From: Pigmentiphaga aceris
GTDB taxonomy: Bacteria > Pseudomonadota > Gammaproteobacteria > Burkholderiales > Burkholderiaceae_B
Direction of reading: 5' to 3'
Assembly (NCBI RefSeq): GCF_008119665.1
Contig: NZ_CP043046.1
Span: 3,224,001 to 3,288,000 of the forward strand
Length of the DNA stretch: 64,000 bases
A model generated the notes under the pieces. The model had not been told where the DNA came from, searched no databases, and saw nothing but the letters and a program-made list of their open reading frames with translations. Numbering within the stretch: position 1 is the stretch's first letter; each line of letters begins with the position of its first letter. Positions 19,640 through 28,772 of the stretch are shown here, piece by piece. The position numbers and the translations under genes were made by a program.

Positions 19640-20005
19640 GATTATTCCTTGGATACGGATGCAATCAGTGTGGGGGCGAGGCCGTCCGATTCAAGCGGTA
19701 ACCAGCCAGCCGCGCCTATCGTGCCGTCAACTCGACAGCAGAGCTAGCCCCCGGTCAAAATCACTGTAACACGGTGCCCGGGCGACAACGCCCGGGAATA
19801 GGACTGTGGCGTACACGTGACGAAGCCCCGACACACGCCGTAGCGCCTTGCCGGGGCTTCAGGGGCGCATAGAAATATCTACGCGTCACAAGGTCATTCG
19901 GTTGCAAGCAGTCCTGGTGCGCGGCAAAAAATCACCGCGCAGACCCGCGTGGGCGCAACTGTAACATGCAGATTCAGCGCCCAATAACCGCGGGTCACCG
20001 GCCTG
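19640..20005. other. lon upstream / TRAP downstream spacer with two hairpins
   Basis: 366 bp without a credible gene. Besides the lon promoter it holds two inverted repeats: CCCGGGCG-ACAA-CGCCCGGG (19777-19796, perfect 8-bp stem) and GAAGCCCCG/CGGGGCTTC (19822-19830 and 19852-19860). Either may end the leftward TRAP transcript, though neither has a T tract, so a clear intrinsic terminator is lacking. Confidence 0.5.
19669..19695 (-). promoter_or_regulatory. candidate heat-shock (sigma-32) promoter of lon
   Basis: On the minus strand, CTTGAA (19690-19695) is followed about 13 bases later by CCCCCACAC (near 19669-19677), close to the sigma-32 pattern CTTGAA-N13/17-CCCCAT-T. It ends about 30 bp before the lon ATG. 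lon is a classic heat-shock gene; start-site mapping would decide. Confidence 0.5.
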
Positions 20006-21904
20006 TCAAAGTGCCACGGTCGAGATCCAAGGTACTGCTGCAATGACGATCACACCCACGATCAGCGCCACCAGGTAAGACCAGATCGCACCGATGACCT
20101 CGTCGGGCTTGGCACCGCCGATCTTGCAAGCAATGTAGAAGCCAATACCAACGGGCGGCATCATCAAGCCGACATTCATCGCGCAGACAACCACCATGGC
20201 GTAGTGAACGTCATGAATCCCCAGTGTCTTGGCAATCGGGAACATGATCGGCGCAAGCAGCAGCACGGCTGGCAAGCCTTCCAGCAGGCATCCCAGCACC
20301 ACGAACACCAGGATGGTGACCGCCATGAACGCAAATACCCCACCCGGCAGCGTGGTCAGCGCATGCGACAACTGCTGGACCACGCCACTTTGGGTAATAG
20401 CCCATGCCATGGCCGATGCCGCTCCCAGCACCAGCAGCACGGTGCCGGACAGCGCAGCCGTGTCGACCAGCATGTGGTAGATCTTGCGTGCATTCAGGCC
20501 GCCGTACATCAAGTGCCCGACCACCATTGCATACAGCACGGCGACCGTCGACACCTCGGTTGCGGTAGCAATCCCCTCCCCGACCAGGCTTCGAATCAGG
20601 AAAGGCAGCACCAGCGCCGGGCCTGCTACCAGCAGCAGCTTGCCAACGAGGTTCATCGGGGCGCGCTTGGCACCACGCATGTCTTCGTGACGCGCTTTCC
20701 AGCGCGCCAGGACCATCAGCGTCGTCAACAGGACCATTGCCACGACGAAACCGGCATTGAACAGGCCCGCGATCGACACGCCTGCCACGGCACCCAGCAC
20801 AATCAGCACAATGCTTGGCGGAACTGTGTCGGCCATGGCCGCGCCCGTGGCAAGCAGCGCGACCATGTCCCCTTGTTTTTGACCCCGACGCTTCATTTCC
20901 GGGAACAGCGCCGGCGCTACCGTCGCCATGTCGGACACCTTGGAACCCGAGATACCGGACACAATGAACAGCGATCCAAGCAGTACGTAAGACATGCCGG
21001 CTTTCACATGACCCAGCAAGGACGCCAGGAAATCGACAATCGCCTTGCCCATGCCCGTAGCGTCAAGCACGCATCCCAACAACACGAAGATAGGAACGGA
21101 GATCAGCACCAGACTGGAAATGCCTTCGTCCATGCGTCCGATCACCACCATCAACGGCACCTGGGATGAGAAGGCCAGGTAGCTGATCGTGCCCGCCGCG
21201 AAGCAGAACGCAATCGGCACGCCGGAAAGCAGACTCAGCGCAACAAAGCCCACCATGAAGATCAGGACGTTGACGGTACCCAGCTTCGCCAGTTGCGGAG
21301 ACAGGCCCCAGCAAGTGGCGGCCACAATCGCCACCAGCACCGCGCCGAGAATCAATGGCTGCATGCGCACCGTTCTGCCTGCGAAGCCCAACACCATCGC
21401 CAACATGCCGACGATGCCGAAGAGCAGCGCAGACACGCGGAAGCTGTTGCGGATCTCCATCGCCGGCGTGGTGATATGCCACTCTTCCTGCACATATTCG
21501 AGCGCAGGCGGAATCAGCGCGATCAGCACGGCCGCCATGGCCATCAATGCAAACCCGTGTACGTATTCGCGCAGCTTCTCCGGCAGCATGTCTACGAACA
21601 CGCCCAGACGAAGATGTTCGTTGCGATACACGGCAATCACCGAGCCAATCATTGCCAGCCACAGGAATTGCAGCGACACGACCTCGTCAAGCCAGACGAT
21701 CGGGCTGGAAAGGATGTAACGCGACAACACGCCCGTGAACAACAGCAGCGTGATCGACGCGCCCAGCAACGCGGCGACGGCTTCAAGCGCTTTCAGCCAC
21801 ATGGGGCGGGCGGCAGTCGATTCGGGTGCCAGCAATGGGGACGCCAACGCGTCAAGGGGCTCCGTGGGAGCGGGCAGCACTGCGCCTTTCAGAATGTCAC
21901 TCAT
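20006..21904 (-). CDS. TRAP transporter permease, fused DctQ-DctM
   Basis: A 632-residue fusion of the small (DctQ, about residues 35-190, four helices, with SSPIVWLDEVVSLQFLWLAM) and large (DctM, remainder, about 12 helices) TRAP permease subunits. DctM hallmarks include GVPIAFCFAAGTISYL, SGSKVSDMATVAPALFPEM, MADTVPPSIVLIVLGAVAG and MNVGLMMPPVGIGFYIACKI. TRAP systems import organic acids using sodium gradients and need a periplasmic binding protein. The ATG at 21904 follows a GGGGG site. Only a 52-codon remnant of a binding-protein gene lies upstream, so this transporter may be orphaned unless another binding protein serves it. Substrate unknown. Confidence 0.9.
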   Translation of the reverse strand: MSDILKGAVLPAPTEPLDALASPLLAPESTAARPMWLKALEAVAALLGASITLLLFTGVLSRYILSSPIVWLDEVVSLQFLWLAMIGSVIAVYRNEHLRLGVFVDMLPEKLREYVHGFALMAMAAVLIALIPPALEYVQEEWHITTPAMEIRNSFRVSALLFGIVGMLAMVLGFAGRTVRMQPLILGAVLVAIVAATCWGLSPQLAKLGTVNVLIFMVGFVALSLLSGVPIAFCFAAGTISYLAFSSQVPLMVVIGRMDEGISSLVLISVPIFVLLGCVLDATGMGKAIVDFLASLLGHVKAGMSYVLLGSLFIVSGISGSKVSDMATVAPALFPEMKRRGQKQGDMVALLATGAAMADTVPPSIVLIVLGAVAGVSIAGLFNAGFVVAMVLLTTLMVLARWKARHEDMRGAKRAPMNLVGKLLLVAGPALVLPFLIRSLVGEGIATATEVSTVAVLYAMVVGHLMYGGLNARKIYHMLVDTAALSGTVLLVLGAASAMAWAITQSGVVQQLSHALTTLPGGVFAFMAVTILVFVVLGCLLEGLPAVLLLAPIMFPIAKTLGIHDVHYAMVVVCAMNVGLMMPPVGIGFYIACKIGGAKPDEVIGAIWSYLVALIVGVIVIAAVPWISTVAL

Positions 21905-21914
21905 GATGCCCCCA

Positions 21915-22073
21915 TCAACCCAGCTTGCCGGCGTAGCATTCTGAAGCCGGCATATGGTTGGCAACGTCTGAGGTGAGTGCGGCTGATTGTCCAAGGGCCA
22001 ACTTCCTTGGACCTGCGCTGACGGTGGCTGCAACGGCAGCACCTTGTATAAGCTTGCGGCGTGTGAGAGCCAT
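21915..22073 (-). pseudogene. remnant of a TRAP binding-protein (DctP-like) gene
   Basis: A 52-codon frame begins MALTRRKLIQGAAVAATVSA, a canonical twin-arginine export signal typical of TRAP solute-binding proteins, followed by only about 30 residues (ending ECYAGKLG) before a stop. It sits 10 bp upstream of the permease start, exactly where dctP is expected, but a real DctP has 320-370 residues. The simplest reading is an internal deletion that kept the signal peptide and collapsed the rest. Alternatively it could be a tiny exported peptide; the out-of-character tail argues against that. Confidence 0.65.
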
Positions 22074-22239
22074 GTGGTGTTTCCACTTTAATTAGAGTTG
22101 TGCGCACCTAGGCTATGCGGCGGCCTTCTCAGCGCTTTATTTGGCCACCGTCTTGTCGAGCAGACCTGGTATTTCCATCACGTACACCCAGGCTCAACAA
22201 CAGTCATTCGACACCCCCGCGGATGCCGCCTGCTGCGTT

Positions 22240-22261
22240 GATGATTAGCTGACTAATCATC
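22240..22261. promoter_or_regulatory. 22-bp perfect palindrome, operator-like
   Basis: GATGATTAG-CTGA-CTAATCATC is a perfect 9-bp inverted repeat with a 4-base centre, about 165 bp upstream of the dctP remnant. The size and symmetry suit a dimeric repressor such as a GntR- or MarR-type protein. The rest of 22074-22432 shows no supportable gene. Confidence 0.5.
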
Positions 22262-22432
22262 GGGCTTAGAAATAACAAAAACCGATGAAAAGTCAGGCAA
22301 ACCGTACAATAAGATTTGCTTTGTGAACCATCCATACAGGGTTCCCCCCAGATGACCAAGGGGTGGTACTTCTGAGACGTCTGTCTGAAGCCTTTGCTGG
22401 CTGCGCACTCGGCCATCCACGGCTCGTGAAAA

Positions 22433-22466
22433 ACAAAAAACCCTCACATCCGAAGATGGAGGGTTT
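22433..22466 (-). terminator. terminator of the sulfatase-like gene
   Basis: Stem AAACCCTC (22438-22445) / GAGGGTTT (22459-22466) with an inner CATC-TTCG-GATG tetraloop stem (read on the minus strand) is followed by a T6 run in the minus direction. Confidence 0.88.
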
Positions 22467-22524
22467 ATCAGTAGACCGAGGTTGAGCAACGGGACGTCAA
22501 TCCCGAGCAAGCCCAGACAAGCAA

Positions 22525-23913
22525 TTACGGATTGCTGCGCAAGTACTGAGCAGTCGTAAGGTAGTAGTTGCGTGCCGTGGCGTTCTTCTGGCGCTCGCCA
22601 AGCTCAGTGAAGGCTTGCGCTTTGATCTTGCGAGCGTCGGCATTCTTGGCATCGACGGCCAGCACGTAATCAGCCTGTTCGGCCGCCCACTGAAAATCTT
22701 TGTCAGTGATTGCGCGCGCAGCAGACTTCAGCATGCCTTCCTTTCCACCCGTCATCGCCAGCAGCTTTTCAGCACGCTCCGCAGGGGTCAAGGGGAAGAT
22801 GTTGGTCGCATTGCCATCAAACCAGCCAGCCTGCTGCGCATAGATGCCGCGCACAGTCCAAGCGACGCCGCCATACCATTCCTGCAGATAGGGATGCTTC
22901 GCCAGATTCGGGGGAAGCTTCACGTCCTGCACCAGTTCGTCTGGCGTTTTGCCTTTGCCAATGCCATCCATCGTCTGGTCAAAGATCGACTTGATGCCAT
23001 CACGATAGGCGGTCAGCGCATCCTTAGCAGCAGTCTCACCGCTTATCGGGCTCATGTGGCCCGGCACGATGTACTCAGGATTCAGCGCCAGCATCTTTTC
23101 AAGGCTTGTGATCCACTTCTCGACCGGGCGCGTGGGCAAGCCACGCAGCGGCGAAATGTTGGGGAAGGTCTTGAGCAAATCGTCCCCAGAGAACAGCACT
23201 TTATCGTCCGCCAGCCAGACCGCCACGGTCTCGTCGGCTTCACCAGGCGCGTGAATCAGCTTCAACTTCACGCCCGCAATCGTCAGGTCCAGTTCGTCAC
23301 CGTCGAATGTCCTGGTCGGCGGGAGAAAACCTTCACGCGTGTGCGGCGTTGTACGGCCATATTCCAGCTGTGTGCCCGCATTGATGAACTGATCTGCTTT
23401 CAAGGAGACGCCGAACGCATCACCGCCTTCCCGCCGACCGCGACCGACATCCGGCTTTGCGGAAAGCATGGTTTTATGCGCGATGATCTCAGGCTTGCCA
23501 TTACCCGCGAAAACCAATGCGCCGCCGGAATGATCAGGGTGGTTATGGGTATAAATGATGGCGCGAATCGGCTTGACGAGTTTGTCGCCGAATGCCGCAA
23601 GAATTGCACGTGCGTCATTTGGGTTGGCAGAGGTATCGATGATGATCGATCCGTCCTTGCCTTGAATCAACGCGACATTGCTCGCTGAATACCCTACCGC
23701 CACATATACGCGCTCAGAGACCTGAACAACCTTCTTCGCAAACTCATCCGAGTGCGCTTGAAGCGCCTGGCGGCTGCTGGCTGGATTTTCGTGTGCCATG
23801 GCAGGCGTGCTCCCGATCATGATTGCAGTCAGTGTGACACCAGCCGCAAACACCAGTTGGACATTGCGCATAACAGGGCGCTGCAGACGATAGTTAATCC
23901 AGCTCGATTTCAT
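22525..23913 (-). CDS. exported alkylsulfatase-like metallo-beta-lactamase hydrolase
   Basis: A secreted zinc hydrolase with a signal peptide ending near MAHA. The metallo-beta-lactamase core has THNHPDHSGGALVF (zinc ligands about residues 123-128), GEADETVAVW, FSGDDLLKTFPNISPLRG and VPGHMSPISG. The C-terminal part (WYGGVAWTVRGIYAQQAGWF, FPLTPAERAEKLLAMTGG, AEQADYVLAVDAKNADARKI) is the alkylsulfatase dimerisation domain. These features are those of SdsA1/BDS1-type sec-alkyl/SDS sulfatases. At 462 residues it is shorter than SdsA1 (about 650) because the SCP2-like C-terminal domain is missing, so substrate may differ. The start is set at ATG 23913; ATG 23856 is an alternative. A LysR gene is divergent. 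Confidence 0.88.
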   Translation of the reverse strand: MKSSWINYRLQRPVMRNVQLVFAAGVTLTAIMIGSTPAMAHENPASSRQALQAHSDEFAKKVVQVSERVYVAVGYSASNVALIQGKDGSIIIDTSANPNDARAILAAFGDKLVKPIRAIIYTHNHPDHSGGALVFAGNGKPEIIAHKTMLSAKPDVGRGRREGGDAFGVSLKADQFINAGTQLEYGRTTPHTREGFLPPTRTFDGDELDLTIAGVKLKLIHAPGEADETVAVWLADDKVLFSGDDLLKTFPNISPLRGLPTRPVEKWITSLEKMLALNPEYIVPGHMSPISGETAAKDALTAYRDGIKSIFDQTMDGIGKGKTPDELVQDVKLPPNLAKHPYLQEWYGGVAWTVRGIYAQQAGWFDGNATNIFPLTPAERAEKLLAMTGGKEGMLKSAARAITDKDFQWAAEQADYVLAVDAKNADARKIKAQAFTELGERQKNATARNYYLTTAQYLRSNP

Positions 23914-23991
23914 ATTTATCGGTTTCAATAAAAAAAACCGAGTTTAGGCTGCAAAAAAGCAAGCAAACACTGCCGCTTTTGCAAGGCCGAC

Positions 23992-24005
23992 TTTCATAAA
24001 TGAAA
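23992..24005. promoter_or_regulatory. palindrome 1 in the sulfatase-lysR intergenic region
   Basis: TTTCATAAATGAAA is a perfect 14-bp palindrome. A second copy differing at one base lies 45 bp away, centre to centre, at 24037-24050. Paired sites of this type between a LysR gene and its divergent target usually mark regulator-binding and activation sites. Confidence 0.6.
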
Positions 24006-24036
24006 TTCGCAAGTTGCCGGAAAACCCACTCCGTTA

Positions 24037-24050
24037 TTTCAAAAATGAAA
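24037..24050. promoter_or_regulatory. palindrome 2 in the sulfatase-lysR intergenic region
   Basis: TTTCAAAAATGAAA, a near copy of 23992-24005 and closer to lysR. It may be the autoregulatory site; which of the two is the recognition site cannot be told from sequence. Confidence 0.6.
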
Positions 24051-24160
24051 GTTAGCCCTTCACTTTTCGTGTTTTGAAACTTATTCGCGCATGGTAGCTT
24101 GGCGGCGGAAAGCAAAGCGCTGCTTTTCCAAGAAACGCATTGCTGGACTCTGGAGCGTCG

Positions 24161-25060
24161 ATGGATCTCAACGCGGTACGCATGTTTGTGGCGATTGCAC
24201 AGACCGGAAGCCTGACTGGTGCGGCCCAGCGCCTGAACATTCCGCTGCCTACTGTCAGTCGCCGACTCAAGGAGCTTGAACGCGAACTGAAGGTTCAACT
24301 GGTTCAGCGTGCCGCAAAGGGTACGGTGTTGACCGACGCGGGCGTGCGGCTGCTTGAACATGCAGCCGTTGGCATAGAAGCATTGCAAGATGCCGAACAT
24401 GCCGTTCAGTCCGACCAGATGTCGCTGAAAGGCCGCTTGCGGCTGTCACTGCCACAGACATTCGAGCCTTGGTGGAAGCTGATCGCCAGCTTTCAGAATC
24501 GCTACCCGGACATCGAAGTACTGGTCTATGCGACCGAGCGTCGCATGGACTTGTATGAGGACGGTATAGACGTTGCCCTGCGCGTAGGCGACATTCGGCA
24601 CGAGAACCTCGTTGCGCGAAAAGTGCTTAGCTTCCGAAATATCGTGGTGGCAAGCCCCGCGCTGATCGAGCGGCTGGGCCGCCCAACCGACCCTGCCGAC
24701 CTGCGTCGGTACCCGTGCGGCGTATGGGCCTCAAGGATAGATGCGCGCGCACGTTGGAGCCTGGGCGATCAGGTGATCGAACCTCGGGCCGTGATCGCGG
24801 CAAACGACTATCAGATGCTGACCCAGCGGGCCATACATGGAGACGTGGTCGCAGAGCTGCCGCCGTTTCTTGCACTACCTGCGATTGCAGCGGGCAGCTT
24901 GGTAGCTATTCTGGAAGCGTACCCTTGCCCGGAATGGCCGGTTCATCTGCTCTACCCGCAAAGTCGGTTCCGATCGAACCTGGTGCGTACCTATCTTGAG
25001 TATTGTCAGCTCAATATCGGCGAGGTGCAGGCCGCCTGCAATCACCGTATCTGGTGTTGA
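24161..25060 (+). CDS. LysR-family transcriptional regulator
   Basis: A 299-residue regulator with the LysR winged HTH at the N-terminus (MDLNAVRMFVAIAQTGSLTG, AAQRLNIPLPTVSRRLKELE) and a periplasmic-binding-protein-like effector domain (KGRLRLSLPQTF, GDIRHENLVARKVLSFRNIV). It belongs to the CrgA/AphB-like subgroup with a short C-terminus. The ATG at 24161 is chosen because the family starts 5-6 residues before the first helix. It is divergent from the sulfatase-like gene with 247 bp and two TTTCAT-type palindromes between them, so it probably controls that gene. The inducer is unknown; a sulfate ester or its alcohol is possible. Confidence 0.9.
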   Translation: MDLNAVRMFVAIAQTGSLTGAAQRLNIPLPTVSRRLKELERELKVQLVQRAAKGTVLTDAGVRLLEHAAVGIEALQDAEHAVQSDQMSLKGRLRLSLPQTFEPWWKLIASFQNRYPDIEVLVYATERRMDLYEDGIDVALRVGDIRHENLVARKVLSFRNIVVASPALIERLGRPTDPADLRRYPCGVWASRIDARARWSLGDQVIEPRAVIAANDYQMLTQRAIHGDVVAELPPFLALPAIAAGSLVAILEAYPCPEWPVHLLYPQSRFRSNLVRTYLEYCQLNIGEVQAACNHRIWC

Positions 25061-25094
25061 ATTAACTGGCAGAAATCCATTAAGAAACTTCCAT

Positions 25095-25129
25095 AAAAAA
25101 ACCGGCCCACTTACGTGAGCCGGTTTTTT
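25095..25129. terminator. bidirectional terminator between lysR and clpX
   Basis: Stem AAAAAACCGGC (25095-25105) / GCCGGTTTTTT (25119-25129), with A and T runs built in, lies between two convergent genes and serves both. Confidence 0.9.
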
Positions 25130-25182
25130 CCGCCTGAGAAACTCGATTTGAAGAACACTCCAAATCGAGCTAACAGAGGGCT

Positions 25183-26457
25183 TTAGTGCTTGGCAGAGAT
25201 CGCAACCTTGGGGGCCTGGTCTTCGCCGTAGATCAACAAAGGCTTGCCTTCACCGCTGATGGCGTTCTCGTCCAGCACCACCTTGACGACGTTGCCCTGA
25301 GTGGGCAGTTCGTACATGGTGTCCAGCAAAGAAGCCTCGATGATCGAACGCAGACCACGCGCACCCGTCTTGCGCTTGAGCGCCTTCTGAGCGATCGCGA
25401 GCAAAGCCTGGGGACGCACATCGAGTTCAGCGCCTTCCATGGCCAACAGCTTCTGGAACTGCTTGACCAGCGCGTTCTTCGGCTCGACCAGAATCTGGAT
25501 CAGCGCTTCTTCGTTCAACTCGGCAAGCGTTGCCACCACCGGCAGACGACCAACCAATTCGGGGATGAGACCGAACTTGATCAGATCTTCCGGCTCGACT
25601 TCACCGAACAGATCGCTGGTCGTGCGGCTGGATTCTGCCTTCACGGAAGCCGAGAAACCGATGCCGGACTTTTCAGTACGACCACGGATGACTTTTTCCA
25701 GACCATCGAAAGCGCCGCCGCAGATGAACAGGATATTCGTCGTATCGATCTGGACGAAATCCTGGTTCGGATGCTTGCGTCCGCCTTGCGGCGGGACCGA
25801 GGCAACCGTGCCTTCGATCAGCTTCAGCAAAGCCTGCTGCACGCCTTCGCCCGATACGTCACGGGTGATCGACGGGTTGTCGGCCTTGCGCGAGATCTTG
25901 TCGATCTCGTCGATGTACACGATACCGCGCTGGGCTTTCTCGACATCGTAGTTGCAGTTCTGCAGCAGCTTCTGAATGATGTTCTCGACGTCCTCGCCCA
26001 CGTAACCGGCTTCGGTCAGCGTGGTTGCATCGGCCATCACGAACGGAACATTCAACAGGCGCGCCAGCGTCTGGGCAAGCAGCGTCTTGCCGGAACCCGT
26101 AGGTCCGATCAGCAAGATGTTGCTCTTTGCCAGCTCGACGTCATCCTTGCCTCCCGCTTGGCGAATGCGCTTGTAGTGGTTGTAGACAGCCACTGCAAGG
26201 ATGCGCTTTGCGTGCGGTTGACCAATCACGTATTGGTCAAGGATTTCCTTGATTTCCGCCGGGGTGGGCAGCTCCGACTTGGTGCCGGCCGCCACTTCAC
26301 CACCGACTTCGTCGCGGATGATGTCATTGCACAGGTCGATGCACTCATCGCAGATGAATACAGACGGGCCCGCAATCAGCTTGCGCACCTCATGCTGGCT
26401 CTTGCCGCAGAACGAGCAATACAACAGCTTTTCGTTCGACCCTTTCTTTTCCGACAT
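25183..26457 (-). CDS. clpX: ATP-dependent Clp protease ATP-binding subunit ClpX
   Basis: ClpX unfolds tagged proteins and feeds them to ClpP. The 424-residue protein has the N-terminal C4 zinc-binding domain ([16 protein letters not shown] ... [12 protein letters not shown]), Walker [15 protein letters not shown] (near residue 120), Walker [12 protein letters not shown], the pore-loop region [11 protein letters not shown], sensor residues in [12 protein letters not shown], the [11 protein letters not shown] loop and IGF-type contact region, and the C-terminal small domain [10 protein letters not shown]. It begins 2 bp after the clpP stop, so the pair is co-transcribed. Confidence 0.98.
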   Translation of the reverse strand: MSEKKGSNEKLLYCSFCGKSQHEVRKLIAGPSVFICDECIDLCNDIIRDEVGGEVAAGTKSELPTPAEIKEILDQYVIGQPHAKRILAVAVYNHYKRIRQAGGKDDVELAKSNILLIGPTGSGKTLLAQTLARLLNVPFVMADATTLTEAGYVGEDVENIIQKLLQNCNYDVEKAQRGIVYIDEIDKISRKADNPSITRDVSGEGVQQALLKLIEGTVASVPPQGGRKHPNQDFVQIDTTNILFICGGAFDGLEKVIRGRTEKSGIGFSASVKAESSRTTSDLFGEVEPEDLIKFGLIPELVGRLPVVATLAELNEEALIQILVEPKNALVKQFQKLLAMEGAELDVRPQALLAIAQKALKRKTGARGLRSIIEASLLDTMYELPTQGNVVKVVLDENAISGEGKPLLIYGEDQAPKVAISAKH

Positions 26458-26459
26458 GC

Positions 26460-27116
26460 TTAGTCCTGCTCAACGCGCGACTTCATCACCTTGTCGACGA
26501 TGCCGTAGGCCACGGCTTCTTCGGCAGACATGAAGTTGTCGCGCTCGGTGTCGAGTTCGATTCGTTCGACCGGCTGGCCCGTGCTTTCGGACATGATGCG
26601 ATCAAGGCGGCCACGAAGTTCGAGAATTTCGCGTGCCTGGATCTGAATATCCGTCGACTGGCCTTGGGCACCGCCCGAGGGTTGATGAATCATGATGCGG
26701 GAGTTGGGCAACGAGAAACGCTTGCCCTTCTTGCCCGCGGCAAGCAAGAACGCGCCCATGCTGGCAGCGATGCCGGTGCACAGCGTGGAGACGTCCGGCT
26801 TGATGAACTGCATCGTGTCGTAAATTGCCAGACCCGCATACACCGACCCGCCAGGCGAGTTGATGTAGAGCGAGATGTCCTTGTCGGGATTTTCCGACTC
26901 AAGGAACAGCAACTGGGCAACGACGAGATTGGCGGACTGGTCAGCAACGGGGCCAACCAGGAACACCACTCGTTCCTTCAGCATGCGCGAGTAGATATCG
27001 TACGACCGCTCGCCGCGTCCCGATTGCTCGATGACCATCGGGATATATCCCAGCGACTGTGGGCCCAGCGATTCGGTCCCGTACATCGATGCGTAGAAAT
27101 CTACAAAGCGGCGCAT
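26460..27116 (-). CDS. clpP: ATP-dependent Clp protease proteolytic subunit ClpP
   Basis: A 218-residue serine peptidase that forms the double-heptamer chamber used by ClpX. The triad is visible: Ser119 in [11 protein letters not shown], His144 in [10 protein letters not shown], and Asp193 in DTERDNFMS. The N-terminal segment up to about residue 25 (ending [10 protein letters not shown]) resembles the short propeptide plus axial loop. Its stop is 2 bp from clpX and its start 2 bp from the tig stop, so tig-clpP-clpX form a tight operon in the usual proteobacterial order. Confidence 0.98.
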   Translation of the reverse strand: MRRFVDFYASMYGTESLGPQSLGYIPMVIEQSGRGERSYDIYSRMLKERVVFLVGPVADQSANLVVAQLLFLESENPDKDISLYINSPGGSVYAGLAIYDTMQFIKPDVSTLCTGIAASMGAFLLAAGKKGKRFSLPNSRIMIHQPSGGAQGQSTDIQIQAREILELRGRLDRIMSESTGQPVERIELDTERDNFMSAEEAVAYGIVDKVMKSRVEQD

Positions 27117-27118
27117 AT

Positions 27119-28426
27119 TTAGGCAGTTCCCATCAGTTCATCAAAACTAACTTTTTGCTCGGTGACCTTGGCCTTGGCCAGCACGTGGGCGACCACGTTG
27201 TCTTCCAGCACGACAGCTTCGACTTCTGCACGACGACGCTTGTCGGCGAGGTAGTAGCCGATGACTTCGGCCGGGCGCTCGTAGTTCTGCGAGAACTCTT
27301 CGATCTTGCCACGAACTTGTTCGGGCTTGGCTTGAAGGTTTTCAGCTTGCACGAGTTCCGACACGATCAGGCCCAGGCGCACACGACGCTCGGATTCTTC
27401 GGTGAAGGCTTCAGCCGGGATGGGCATCGAATCTGCATTCGGCACACCGCGCGACTTCAGGTCTTCGCGAGCGGACGCAACGCGGCGCTCGGTATCGTCG
27501 CTGACCAGCGACTTGGGCACGTCGAATTCAGCAGCCTTGACCAGTGCGTCCATCACGCTGGACTTGGTGCGGGCCTGGACGCGGCTCTTGACTTCGCGTT
27601 CCAGGTTGCTGCGGATGTCGGCACGCAGCTTTTCGACGTCGCCTTCGGCTTGGCCGAGTTGCTTCGCGAATTCTGCGTCAACGACCGGCAGCACGCCTTC
27701 TTCGACCTTCTTGATCGTGATGGCGAATTCTGCAGTCTTGCCAGCGACATCGGCCGAGCCGTAGTCAGCCGGGAAAGCCAGCGGGAAGGTCTTGGTGTCG
27801 CCAGCCTTCAGGCCACGCGCAGCATCTTCGAATTCCGGCAGCATGCGGCCTTGACCCAGCACGAATGCGAAGTCTTCAGCCGAGCCACCTTCGAATGCAA
27901 CGCCGTCGATCTTGCCGACGAAGTCGAGGGTGATCTGGTCATTGTCGGCAGCAGCGCGGTCTGCGCGCTCTTCGAACGACAGACGCTGCTTGCGCAAGAT
28001 GTCCAGCGTACGGTCGATTTCTTCGTCGCCAACGCTGGCTTCAGCGCGGGTGACTTCCAGGGTCGACAAGTCGTTCAGCTTGACTTCGGGGTAGACCTCG
28101 AAGGTAGCCGTGAAAGCGATTTCGCCTTCGACTGCTGCGTCGGCCTTCGGCTCGACGCGCGGCATGCCGGCGACGCGCAGCTTGGACTCACCCACGGCAG
28201 CTTCGAAAGCTTCACCGATCTTGGTGTTGATGACTTCCAGGCGCAGTTCTGGGCCGTAGGTGCGGGTCACCATCGACATCGGCACCTTGCCGGGACGGAA
28301 ACCGGGCATCTTGGCAGTGCGGGCCAGACTTTTGAGGCGCGAGTCGACTTGTTTCTCGACGTCAGCAACCGGAACAGACAGATCCACACGGCGCTCGAGG
28401 CCGGACAGCGTTTCAACCACAGGCAT
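27119..28426 (-). CDS. tig: trigger factor, ribosome-associated chaperone and PPIase
   Basis: Trigger factor binds the ribosome exit tunnel and protects nascent chains. The 435-residue protein has the ribosome-binding N-domain with the GFRPGKVP signature ([15 protein letters not shown]), a central FKBP-type PPIase domain ([37 protein letters not shown]), and the helical C-domain ([20 protein letters not shown]). The ATG at 28426 gives the conserved N-terminus [16 protein letters not shown]; the frame stays open upstream but that part is not conserved-looking. First gene of the tig-clpP-clpX operon; no sigma-32 box was clear upstream. Confidence 0.97.
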   Translation of the reverse strand: MPVVETLSGLERRVDLSVPVADVEKQVDSRLKSLARTAKMPGFRPGKVPMSMVTRTYGPELRLEVINTKIGEAFEAAVGESKLRVAGMPRVEPKADAAVEGEIAFTATFEVYPEVKLNDLSTLEVTRAEASVGDEEIDRTLDILRKQRLSFEERADRAAADNDQITLDFVGKIDGVAFEGGSAEDFAFVLGQGRMLPEFEDAARGLKAGDTKTFPLAFPADYGSADVAGKTAEFAITIKKVEEGVLPVVDAEFAKQLGQAEGDVEKLRADIRSNLEREVKSRVQARTKSSVMDALVKAAEFDVPKSLVSDDTERRVASAREDLKSRGVPNADSMPIPAEAFTEESERRVRLGLIVSELVQAENLQAKPEQVRGKIEEFSQNYERPAEVIGYYLADKRRRAEVEAVVLEDNVVAHVLAKAKVTEQKVSFDELMGTA

Positions 28427-28663
28427 GCAAAAACCTATATCTAAGAGTTGGAAGGTGGGCATGCAGCGGTTCGTCGAGGTCTCCAACGATGAACCGGACG
28501 CTGCATGGCGCAGGTTTGCATGACACAGATGCGTTCATGCTGGCCACTCCTGCGCCACAAAAGCTGAATGATAGCGTAAACCGCCAAATGCGCTTGCTGC
28601 ACCGCCTCAGAAGTGCTTGGCGGGCGCGACTTTGTTGATGGTTGGGCCACAGATGGAAAGCAC

Positions 28664-28731
28664 AAGGGCAGGTGCGAACAAACCATAGTGGGGCAACTTT
28701 CGCCCTGCTACGGTTTGCGCGCCCTGCCCTT
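28664..28731. repeat. 68-nt imperfect hairpin between tig and the Nif11-like gene
   Basis: The arms AAGGGCAGGTGCG...AAACCATAG (28664-28688) and CTACGGTTT...CCTGCCCTT (28707-28731) pair almost throughout, with a smaller GGGC/GCCC pair inside. There is no T tract on either side. It may be a terminator-like RNA end for the Nif11-like gene, a processing signal or a small structured RNA. The rest of the 346-bp spacer (28427-28772) contains no gene I can support. Confidence 0.55.
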
Positions 28732-28772
28732 GGATGACCTTGACCAGAGGCCAAGGCATCAACGCGAGCAGA

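Noticed and set aside
22140..22200. 18-codon tail ending DKTVAK before the dctP remnant, possible end of a lost gene
   Set aside because: A stop lies directly upstream, so too short to support a call.
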